Shown here one piece after another: positions 12,984 to 19,828 of a stretch of 23,168 bases of DNA. Below the pieces are notes generated by a model. It worked only from the letters and a program-made list of their open reading frames with translations, was not told where the DNA came from and did not search any database. The position numbers were made by a program, and so were the translations under genes. Within the stretch, counting starts at the first letter, position 1. The number at the start of each line of letters is the position of its first letter. This stretch comes from CAJBIL01 sp049295655 (GTDB lineage Bacteria > Pseudomonadota > Gammaproteobacteria > Burkholderiales > Rhodocyclaceae). The stretch is taken from NCBI GenBank assembly GCA_049295655.1, contig JBAQRB010000214.1:1-23168 (forward strand), read 5' to 3'.

Positions 12984-14822
12984 ATGGATGACAGAACCCA
13001 GGCGAAAAATCGGGCGGAAGCGTGCGAAGGATGGCGCGCCGATCTGCGACCGCTGGTTCTGCCGCAGGATCTGATCGGAAAAGTTGCCCCGTGCGACATT
13101 TATAATGCCCAAGGCATGCTGCTGGTGCGCCACGGCGCGATCATCGCCGGCAGCCTCGGCAATCCCTCGGGACCGATCCGGGTGTTCTGCCTGGCCGGGC
13201 AGGCGGTTCGCATTTCCGACGTCGATCCGCTGCGCCAGATCGGACGAATCGGCGACAGCATGGCCAGGATTGCGGTGCGCCTGGCGGGAAGCGAGCATCT
13301 TTCCGCGCGCGAGCTCACCGACCTGGCGCTCGGCATCCACGATGCGTGGGCGCTGGACGCCGACGCCTGCCTGGGCTTCGCGCGCCTGCACAACTTCGGC
13401 CGGCCAAGCATTGGCCATCTCATCCACAGCGCACTATTGGTGGCGGAACTCGCGGCGGCGGACAGCATGCCGCGTGAGCGGATCGTCGGCGTCATCGGCA
13501 GCGCGCTCACCATGAATGTGGCCAAGCTTGGGCTGCATGACAAAATGCACGCCAGTCTGCTTCGACCCGGCGCCGGGCAGATCGCCGAGATGCGTTCGCA
13601 TCCGCTGGAAAGCGTGCGCCTGCTCGAACGCATCGGTCAATTCGATCCGCCGTGGCTCAACGCGGTGGGCAGCTACCACGAAAACATCGATGGCAGCGGT
13701 TATCCGCACGCGCTCAAGGGGGCCGCCATCGCCTTGCCGGCAAGGATGCTGCGCGTCGCCGATACCCTCCTGGCGGCGCGCCTGGGCGGACGCCAGTCAC
13801 GGCGGCCGCTGTACTGGAACATCCAGCGTACGGACGGCACCGCGAATACCGTCCAGCACCTCTTTGGCCAGGACCAGCAGCAACTCGATCCCGCCTTGAC
13901 GACGCGCCTGGTCGGGGCCCTCGGTCGCTTCCCGCCGGGCAGCCTGGTTCGTCTGAAGTGCGGTGAACTCGCCGTCGTCGCAAGGCGCACCGCCGGCGGG
14001 CCGCTGACGCCGCGCGCAGTGCTGGCGCTCACCGATGCTCGCGGGCTCCTCCTGCCATGGCCGCAGCGGCGCCTGATCGCGGCTCGGGGCCACGAAATCC
14101 GTGCTTATGCCAACGATGAGTCAGCGCGGTTCGCGGCGTACGACTGGTCGCGGATCTGGGGCTACGGCGGCGGAAAAGAGGAAAGATCGGGAAATAATCA
14201 GCCCGGCTCAGAGCGCGGCGATTTCTCGGTAGCTGCGCAGCGCTTCGCGCACCCGGTAAGGCGTTATCGGACGCTGCGGGTCGGCGGGCGAAACGGACGC
14301 TTCCTCGCCGGAGCGCGCAGCGGCGTCCGTAGTGGCGTCGATTGCGGCGAGTTGGTTCAACTGCTGCTCGGCTTGCGCGAGCAGCGCATTGCGCAGGGCT
14401 TGATTGTTCAGGTCGATGTTGAGCAAGCCACCACCGTGGGATGGGTAAGGGCTTGTTGCAAGCCGGCGGACGATGGGCGCGGAACCGATGCGCGCAGGCC
14501 AGGCTCAACTTCCATTGTCTTTCCGGTTCTGCAGCAACAGCGCGAAAATCAATGCAGCGATCAGCTCATCCCAGTTCTGCAAGTCCGAAAAACCTTGAAT
14601 TTGCACATTGACGGCGAGCTGATCAATACCGGCATTGACCTGCACGCCGGTACTCTGGCCGGGCACGGCGACAGTCATGTCATTGGTCAGCGCTTGGCGG
14701 GCCGCCATGGAAATGCTCACCTGGATGCCCGCTGGCGGAGCGGCCGGGGCCGCACTCGCCGGACCTTCGCTGCCCGCCACGTCCCCGCCGGGCAAACCGC
14801 CAATGGCGCCGATGTCGCCTGA
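12984..14822 (+). CDS. HD-GYP-type signalling protein with degenerate HD motif
   Basis: The frame gives 612 residues, but only the first 395 or so look like a natural protein. Residues about 140-265 form an HD-GYP domain. S-H-P at 205-207, Y-H-E-N-I-D-G-S-G-Y-P at 231-241 and R-V-A-D at 257-260 are kept. The metal-binding H-D pair expected near 177-178 is Met-Asn (A-L-T-M-N-V-A-K), so c-di-GMP hydrolysis is doubtful and a binding or scaffold role is more likely. The C-terminus should be near R-I-W-G-Y (390-394). Beyond it the frame is Arg-rich and antisense to two minus-strand genes. A single-base shift after 14165 would reach TAA 14195-14197, giving about 405 residues. No good Shine-Dalgarno precedes ATG 12984. 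Confidence 0.7.
   Translation: MDDRTQAKNRAEACEGWRADLRPLVLPQDLIGKVAPCDIYNAQGMLLVRHGAIIAGSLGNPSGPIRVFCLAGQAVRISDVDPLRQIGRIGDSMARIAVRLAGSEHLSARELTDLALGIHDAWALDADACLGFARLHNFGRPSIGHLIHSALLVAELAAADSMPRERIVGVIGSALTMNVAKLGLHDKMHASLLRPGAGQIAEMRSHPLESVRLLERIGQFDPPWLNAVGSYHENIDGSGYPHALKGAAIALPARMLRVADTLLAARLGGRQSRRPLYWNIQRTDGTANTVQHLFGQDQQQLDPALTTRLVGALGRFPPGSLVRLKCGELAVVARRTAGGPLTPRAVLALTDARGLLLPWPQRRLIAARGHEIRAYANDESARFAAYDWSRIWGYGGGKEERSGNNQPGSERGDFSVAAQRFAHPVRRYRTLRVGGRNGRFLAGARSGVRSGVDCGELVQLLLGLREQRIAQGLIVQVDVEQATTVGWVRACCKPADDGRGTDARRPGSTSIVFPVLQQQRENQCSDQLIPVLQVRKTLNLHIDGELINTGIDLHAGTLAGHGDSHVIGQRLAGRHGNAHLDARWRSGRGRTRRTFAARHVPAGQTANGADVA
14208..14426 (-). CDS. small helical protein, unknown function
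   Basis: A 72-residue ORF with a TTG start. It is rich in Ala, Gln and Leu in the first half (A-L-L-A-Q-A-E-Q-Q-L-N-Q-L-A-A), which should form an amphipathic helix, and ends R-V-R-E-A-L-R-S-Y-R-E-I-A-A-L. Third positions follow the local GC bias, unlike the plus-strand frame across it. It lies in the same frame as, and 78 bp downstream of, the glycine-rich gene, with one TGA between them. The start is uncertain, since only GGTGG precedes the TTG. It ends 10 bp from the restored stop proposed for the HD-GYP gene. Confidence 0.45.
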   Translation of the reverse strand: MLNIDLNNQALRNALLAQAEQQLNQLAAIDATTDAAARSGEEASVSPADPQRPITPYRVREALRSYREIAAL

Positions 14823-14903
14823 AGCGCCGCCGATGCCGATACCGCCGCCAATGCCAACGCCAACGCCAACGCCGATTCCGACGCCACCAATCGCTCCGAC
14901 CAT
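14505..14903 (-). CDS. Gly/Val/Ile-rich small protein, unknown function
   Basis: A 132-residue protein whose ATG at 14903 has a strong GGGAGG seven bases upstream (14911-14916), a better start than the in-frame codon at 14981. Residues 1-45 are an almost pure Gly-Val/Ile alternation (G-I-G-V-G-V-G-V-G-I-G-G-G-I-G-I-G-G), glycine-zipper-like. An Ala/Pro linker runs at 46-60. Residues 60-105 are beta-prone (G-I-Q-V-S-I-S-M, V-Q-V-N-A-G-I, L-A-V-N-V-Q-I-Q-G). The last stretch, W-D-E-L-I-A-A-L-I-F-A-L-L-L-Q-N at 111-126, is a hydrophobic helix. I do not recognise a family. It is antisense to the end of the HD-GYP frame, which casts doubt on that frame rather than on this gene. Confidence 0.6.
   Translation of the reverse strand: MVGAIGGVGIGVGVGVGIGGGIGIGGASGDIGAIGGLPGGDVAGSEGPASAAPAAPPAGIQVSISMAARQALTNDMTVAVPGQSTGVQVNAGIDQLAVNVQIQGFSDLQNWDELIAALIFALLLQNRKDNGS
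14853..14870 (-). repeat. hexanucleotide tandem repeat inside the glycine-rich gene
   Basis: Three exact GCCAAC units on the plus strand, encoding Val-Gly repeats on the minus strand, flanked by degenerate copies. The unit is in frame, so copy-number change would alter the length of the glycine-rich part without a frameshift. Confidence 0.6.
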
Positions 14904-15568
14904 GATCAAACCTCCCGCTGGAAAGCGCCATGTCCCGGCGAGCCGGGACTCGGAACTCGGGCTCGGGACGGGGGCAGGCAATTACGCAGTCCGGACAGGA
15001 CGAATCGGGGTCGGTTGGCGATCGTCGAAACAACTGGTCGAAGCGATTGAACCGGTGCAGCGCCGGGACCGGAGATGAGTCAGCATGGCCGACGAAATTG
15101 AAATTTGATTGGCCCCGACTTCAGCCGGCTGGATCATGGGCTCCGGATGCCGCCGGCGGGAAAGCGCTTTCCAAGACTTGTCCGCTCTCGCAGCGGCTTC
15201 TTCATTCTGTGCGGGTGGGGTTACCGCATAGCATCCTCCGGCGGGTGAACTCCCTGTTCCGTTTGTCCTGTACCGCCAGGCATCGATGGAGCGTATCAGG
15301 ATGGAACAGTGTCGAGAGATGCGACAGGTCGTTCGACCGCCGCGCCGATCGCCGGCGCCCGACGATTGTCTCGATTCCCCCGTGTTTGCTGGTCCCTGGC
15401 CTGTTTGCGCCTGATCTGCCGCGGGCTGGCACAGGCTTCGCGAGATAAGCACATCGCGCTTTGCTGGCCGGGCGAAAGTTCGCTGCCACGGAGTGTGAGG
15501 AGAAGAGGCCCCGCGATGCCCTGTCGGGGGCCGAAAAGATCTTACAAACAATCAGTCGGAGACAAACC
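14904..15568. other. intergenic region upstream of the porin gene
   Basis: About 665 bp without a convincing gene. Overlapping ORFs on both strands are Arg/Ser-rich shadows. Near the porin there is an imperfect stem-loop (GGCCCCG at 15507-15513, CGGGGGCC at 15525-15532, one bulged G) that would lie in the 5' leader, 36 bp before the porin start. No riboswitch family is recognised. I could not place a convincing promoter. Confidence 0.5.
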
Positions 15569-16771
15569 ATGCGTCAGACCATCCTTGCCCGTTCCATCGC
15601 CGTTGCGCTGCTGGCCGCAGCTTCCGGCGCCAGCCACGCCGTGAGCTTTACCCAGAACGACGTGACCCTCGACATCAACGGTACCGTGAACGGCTATTAC
15701 GTGTTCCGTGAGGCTGAAACGACGACCCGCGCCACGGGCGTGACGACCAAGAACAGCAACAGCGCGCTGACCAACGGCCTGCTGCCGGGCTGGATCAATT
15801 TCGTCGCGACGACCAAGGCCAACGACCTCGACATCAAGGCGCACGTCAGTTTCGCACCGGGCATCAACAGTAATTCGCAGACCATCGGCCTGCCGATCGG
15901 CAATAACGCCAACGGTGCGGGAGCGACCAATCCCTACAGCCAGATCGATACGCGCAATCTGTACTTCCAGTTCGGCAACGAGAAATGGGGCAGCCTGAAA
16001 TTCGGCCGCGACATCGGCCTGTTCGGCCAGAACGTCATCCTCAACGACATGACGCTGATCGGCGTCGGCGGTACGAGCAACGCCGGCATTCCGTACAACA
16101 CCACCTTCGGCATGATCGGCCACGGCTACATGTACACGGGCTTCCAGCCGCAGATCACCTATACGACGCCGAAGATGAACGGCTTCTCGGCGTCGGCCGG
16201 CATCTTCCAGCCGAGCAAGTTCGCCGGCGACGAAACCAAGACGCCGGGCTTCCAGGCCATCGCTTCCTACGACTGGAAGGGCGCCACCCCCGGCAAGGTG
16301 TGGGGCGGCCTGGTGACGCAGAGCACCAGCTGCTCTACCGGCGCCACCTGTGCCACCAAGAGCTATCGTGCCGACGGCAAGGAGCTCGGCGGCAAGGTCG
16401 GTTACGGCAACTTCGAGGCACTCGCCTACGTCTTCGACGGCAACGGCCTCGGCCTGTCCACGGTCGGCGCCCAGTTCCTTGGCGGCGCCAATGCGGCCGG
16501 CGTGCGCGTCAAGTCCGACGGGCATTTCCTGCAGGGGACGTACAAGATGAACGCCACCAAGTTCGGCGTGAACTATGGCCAGAACAAGGACCGGGATGGC
16601 GGAATGGCCGGCGACATCAAGAACAAGGCGGTGACCTTCGGCGTCTATCACGCGTTGAACAAGTACGTCACGCTGGTCGGTGAAATCAACCAGGAAAAGA
16701 TCACCGACAACAACGCCGGTACCGATACGAAGAACAACACCGTTTCGCTGGGCGGCATCATTTTCTTCTGA
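15569..16771 (+). CDS. general porin, betaproteobacterial type
   Basis: A 400-residue trimeric outer-membrane porin. Residues 1-24 are a signal peptide ending S-H-A. The mature protein alternates beta strands and loops, with typical segments such as R-N-L-Y-F-Q-F-G-N-E-K-W-G-S-L-K-F-G-R-D. It ends in I-I-F-F, the terminal Phe needed for BAM recognition. Two Cys at about 285-290 in a loop (S-C-S-T-G-A-T-C) may form a disulfide. GGAGA at 15558-15562, six bases before ATG 15569, fixes the start against an upstream in-frame codon at 15461. It is monocistronic, with its own terminator downstream. Substrate preference cannot be read from the sequence. Confidence 0.93.
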   Translation: MRQTILARSIAVALLAAASGASHAVSFTQNDVTLDINGTVNGYYVFREAETTTRATGVTTKNSNSALTNGLLPGWINFVATTKANDLDIKAHVSFAPGINSNSQTIGLPIGNNANGAGATNPYSQIDTRNLYFQFGNEKWGSLKFGRDIGLFGQNVILNDMTLIGVGGTSNAGIPYNTTFGMIGHGYMYTGFQPQITYTTPKMNGFSASAGIFQPSKFAGDETKTPGFQAIASYDWKGATPGKVWGGLVTQSTSCSTGATCATKSYRADGKELGGKVGYGNFEALAYVFDGNGLGLSTVGAQFLGGANAAGVRVKSDGHFLQGTYKMNATKFGVNYGQNKDRDGGMAGDIKNKAVTFGVYHALNKYVTLVGEINQEKITDNNAGTDTKNNTVSLGGIIFF

Positions 16772-16815
16772 TCGCGTTTTGGTCCGGCGGCGTTTGCGCC
16801 GGATGCCTTGCTTTC

Positions 16816-16840
16816 ATCGGCGCCTTCGGGCGCCGATTTT
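16816..16840 (+). terminator. intrinsic terminator after the porin gene
   Basis: A 9-bp stem (ATCGGCGCC with GGCGCCGAT) closed by a TTCG tetraloop and continuing into four T (counting the last stem base). A preceding weaker GC hairpin lies at about 16792-16812. There is no T-run on the minus side, so it would stop the convergent operon poorly. Confidence 0.85.
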
Positions 16841-16854
16841 CGTGGTCGCGCCGC

Positions 16855-17439
16855 TTATCCGGCGGGCGGCTCGCTCGGCAGCGCCACGAAGCCGTAGCGG
16901 CGGGCGACGTCGGCATGGCGCAGCCGGTGCAAGGGGATGCGCTGGCCGTTCCAGTGCAGCGTCAGCGTGCTCGCGCTTGCCGCGTCGTCCTGTTCGAGCA
17001 GCTCGAGCAGCGCGTCGTCGCCGGCCGGCGTACCGTCGGGCTGGCGCAGGCGGCCGAGCATTGCCGGCAGGTCGCGGTCGCAGAGCAGGGCGATGCGGTC
17101 CGAAAATTCAAGCAGCAGGTTGCCTTCCTCGTCGAATGCGGCGCCCCGGACTTCATCGACGGTTTCGCCGGTGTGCGTCTGCAGCTGGTTTTCCGAGGTC
17201 AGGCGCAGGATCCACGGCGTGTAGGCCAGTTCGACGAAAACCCGCTGCGGGCCGTTCTGCACGAAGTAGCGGCCGTCCGTGTCGTGCGCATATTGCCGGT
17301 TGAGGAAGTCGATCAGCCCCGGATGCGTGACCGGGTCGCCGCGCATGCGCCACTGGCCGCGCCGGTCGAGCGAGAGCCAGCCGTAGCAGGCCGGTACGTT
17401 CGGCCAGCGCAGCAGGGCGCTGAAATCCGGCGTGCGCAT
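16855..17439 (-). CDS. conserved protein of unknown function (DUF2946-unrelated, cytoplasmic)
   Basis: A 194-residue soluble protein with no signal peptide or TM segment. It begins M-R-T-P-D-F-S-A-L-L-R-W-P-N-V-P-A-C-Y-G-W-L-S-L-D and contains F-V-Q-N-G-P-Q-R-V-F-V-E-L and T-L-H-W-N-G-Q-R-I-P-L. I recall similar uncharacterised proteins in betaproteobacteria but can name no function. It is the last gene of the minus-strand signalling operon, starting 19 bp after the response-regulator stop, without a good Shine-Dalgarno. Its position suggests co-transcription with the kinase and EAL protein, though it may be an unrelated passenger. Confidence 0.85.
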   Translation of the reverse strand: MRTPDFSALLRWPNVPACYGWLSLDRRGQWRMRGDPVTHPGLIDFLNRQYAHDTDGRYFVQNGPQRVFVELAYTPWILRLTSENQLQTHTGETVDEVRGAAFDEEGNLLLEFSDRIALLCDRDLPAMLGRLRQPDGTPAGDDALLELLEQDDAASASTLTLHWNGQRIPLHRLRHADVARRYGFVALPSEPPAG

Positions 17440-17458
17440 GGGGGCCGCTGTCGGCGCA

Positions 17459-19828
17459 TCACGCCGGCGGCGCGACGAAGCCCTTCAGTTCATTGACGAT
17501 CCCGGTGAAGCCGTCCTGTACGTCGGTTTCCGAGGACTGGGCGACTAGAATGTTTTCCACCCCTTCGGCGACGACGCGGATCATCAGCGCTTCGTGCTCC
17601 TCGGTCAGCGCCATTTTCAGCAGTGTCTGTTCAACCGAGGCGTTCAGCTTCTGAATCGACAGGTTGGTCAGGACCCGGCTCTTGCGTTGCGCCTGATCGA
17701 TGTCGGCCAGCGCCCGGATGATTTTCCCGATCGTCCGTTCGATGCCCTGCGACTGGCGCTGGGCATGGGTCGCGACATAAATGGCGCGCGCCCGCACGTT
17801 GGCGCCTTCGGTCATGGTGGTCAGATGGTCGCGCAGACGACCGCAAAGGTCCGGGTTGTCCAGCGGCAAGTTGGTGACCAGCAGGTCGACGTGGTCGTAG
17901 CTGATCGACATGCGGGTTTTGAACTGAACGATGCGATCCATCGCGCTCATGTGTTCGAGCACCGAGATTTCGAGCGGGTTGCTGTCGCCCTTGCTGTTGC
18001 GCGCCAGCACGTCTTCTCCGGCAGAGATGCGCACCGCGCCGGACAGGCCGTAGCTGCCGAGACCGTCGATCACTGCGCCGGCCAGTTCGTCGTAGGTGAC
18101 GCAGGCGTTGAAGCGCTGTAGCGCTTGGATCAGGGCGCCCATTTCGCCCAGGCTGCTCATTGCCGCCATGGCGGTCTGGCCGGCGAAGTCGGCCATCTGC
18201 TTGAGCTGGCTGCGCTCGGTGGCGGCCTGGATTTGTTGCGCGATCTTGGCGGTGATTTCCTTGATGTCGAACGGCTTGGTCAGGTAGTCATTGCCGCCGG
18301 CTTCGTAGCCGGCAATGCGGCGCTCGATCTGGTCGCTGGCGGAGACGAAGATGACCGGCGTATTCGCCGTCTGGTCGCGGCTGCGCAGGCGCCGGCAAGT
18401 CTCGAATCCGTCGATGCCGGGAATGTCGACGTCGAGGATGATGAGGTCGGGTTTTTCGTTTTCGGCGATGGACAGCGTTTCGAGGCCGGTATGCGCCGTC
18501 GTCACCCGGAACTGCGGCTCGAGTGCCGCGCGGTAACAGTCGAGGATGCAATCATCGTCATCGACGATCAGCAGGTTCCCGCCCACGCATGCCGTTTCGC
18601 CGGCCTCGGCCGGTGTGGTGCCGGTCCCCGCCGGGTGGGTGCTCTGCCAGTTCGCCAGCCAGTCGGCGAATTCCTCGGCAGGCATCGCTTCGGCAACGTG
18701 ATAGCCCTGGATCTCATGGCATCCGGCGCGCATCACGAGATTCCAGTCCTCCTCGTTTTCCACGCCTTCGGCGACGACGTTCAGTTGCAGGCTGCGCCCC
18801 AGGCGGACGCCTGACTCCAGAATGGCGCGCGCCACCGGATCGTTGGTCGCGCCATGCACGAAATAACGGTCGACCTTGAGTTCGGTAAATGGCAGGTGCT
18901 TGATTTTTTCCAGCGTCGAATAGCCGGTCCCGAAATCGTCGATCGACAGCCCGAAGCCCTTCAGCCGCAGCCGGGTAAGAATGTCCAGGCGAACCGTGTA
19001 GTCGGAAATCAGGCGGCTTTCGGTGATTTCGAGCGTAATCTCTTCCGGCGTCAGTCCGGCGCGCGCAACGATGTCGGCGAAGACTTCGGGCAGGTCGAGC
19101 TCGTGCAGGTTGTCCATCGAGACGTTGACCGAAATCCTGAGCGCCAGCCCGGCATTCTTCCACTGCCTGAGCTGCTGGGCGCCCATGTGCAGCATGTCGA
19201 GCGTCAGGGCGTCGATCATGCCGGTCTGTTCGGCGACGGCGATGAAGGTGCTGGGCAGCAGCGTACCCCGCGTCGGGTGTTCCCAGCGTGCCAGGCATTC
19301 GACACCGACCACCTCGGCATTGTGCAGCGAGACTTTCGGTTGCACATGCAGGCGCAGGCAGCCGCTGGCCAGTCCCTTGATCAGTTCGCCGGCCGTCAGC
19401 GTTTCAACGCTGCTTTCTCGCTCCGCACCGGCTCGGGTTTCGTCGAAACGTTCCAGAATTGCCTGCAGGTTGGTCTCGCTGACCGGCTTCGACAAGGTGC
19501 CGACGATGTTGAGATGTTGCGCATTGGCGAGGCTTTCGGCGGCCTTCAGGAGCTTGCCGTCCATCCCGGAAAGCAGCACGACGCCGCCACGGAAGCCCAC
19601 GGCGGCGACATGGCGCAGGAGTTCGATGCCGTCCATGCCGGGCATGTTGAGATCGCAGAACAGGATGTCCGGGGCTTCGTCGCGCAGATGGTCGAGTGCG
19701 CCGGCCGCCGAGCCCGCCGTGCGCAGCGTGCAGGGACGCAGGTGGCGAAGCATGTCGGCGACAAACTCGACAGTGAATTCATCGTCATCGACCAGCAGGG
19801 CATTCAGTGGGCGTTCAACTTGGCTCAT
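17459..19828 (-). CDS. REC-EAL-REC response regulator, c-di-GMP phosphodiesterase
   Basis: A 789-residue cytoplasmic protein. Receiver 1 (about 8-128) has Asp59 as phosphoacceptor and Lys114. The EAL domain (about 145-395) reads E-C-L rather than E-A-L at 177-179. It keeps the catalytic set Glu177, Asn235, Glu267, Asp297/Asp298, Lys318, Glu354 and Gln374, so hydrolysis of c-di-GMP to pGpG is plausible. Receiver 2 (about 417-535) has Asp466, Ser496 and Lys518. The last 250 residues are helical and unrecognised. The ATG overlaps the stop of the hybrid kinase gene (ATGA), so the pair is translationally coupled and the kinase is the likely phosphodonor. A longer frame reaching 19963 would lie inside the kinase gene and is not used. 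Confidence 0.92.
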   Translation of the reverse strand: MSQVERPLNALLVDDDEFTVEFVADMLRHLRPCTLRTAGSAAGALDHLRDEAPDILFCDLNMPGMDGIELLRHVAAVGFRGGVVLLSGMDGKLLKAAESLANAQHLNIVGTLSKPVSETNLQAILERFDETRAGAERESSVETLTAGELIKGLASGCLRLHVQPKVSLHNAEVVGVECLARWEHPTRGTLLPSTFIAVAEQTGMIDALTLDMLHMGAQQLRQWKNAGLALRISVNVSMDNLHELDLPEVFADIVARAGLTPEEITLEITESRLISDYTVRLDILTRLRLKGFGLSIDDFGTGYSTLEKIKHLPFTELKVDRYFVHGATNDPVARAILESGVRLGRSLQLNVVAEGVENEEDWNLVMRAGCHEIQGYHVAEAMPAEEFADWLANWQSTHPAGTGTTPAEAGETACVGGNLLIVDDDDCILDCYRAALEPQFRVTTAHTGLETLSIAENEKPDLIILDVDIPGIDGFETCRRLRSRDQTANTPVIFVSASDQIERRIAGYEAGGNDYLTKPFDIKEITAKIAQQIQAATERSQLKQMADFAGQTAMAAMSSLGEMGALIQALQRFNACVTYDELAGAVIDGLGSYGLSGAVRISAGEDVLARNSKGDSNPLEISVLEHMSAMDRIVQFKTRMSISYDHVDLLVTNLPLDNPDLCGRLRDHLTTMTEGANVRARAIYVATHAQRQSQGIERTIGKIIRALADIDQAQRKSRVLTNLSIQKLNASVEQTLLKMALTEEHEALMIRVVAEGVENILVAQSSETDVQDGFTGIVNELKGFVAPPA

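Noticed and set aside
14427..14507. Stop-codon read-through joining the glycine-rich gene to the downstream ORF
   Set aside because: Both lie in one frame with a single TGA between them, but the intervening 26 codons (rich in Pro and Arg) do not look like a linker and no recoding element is visible.
15542..16651. 369-codon open frame antisense to the porin
   Set aside because: No domain, no ribosome site, and composition of an antisense shadow.
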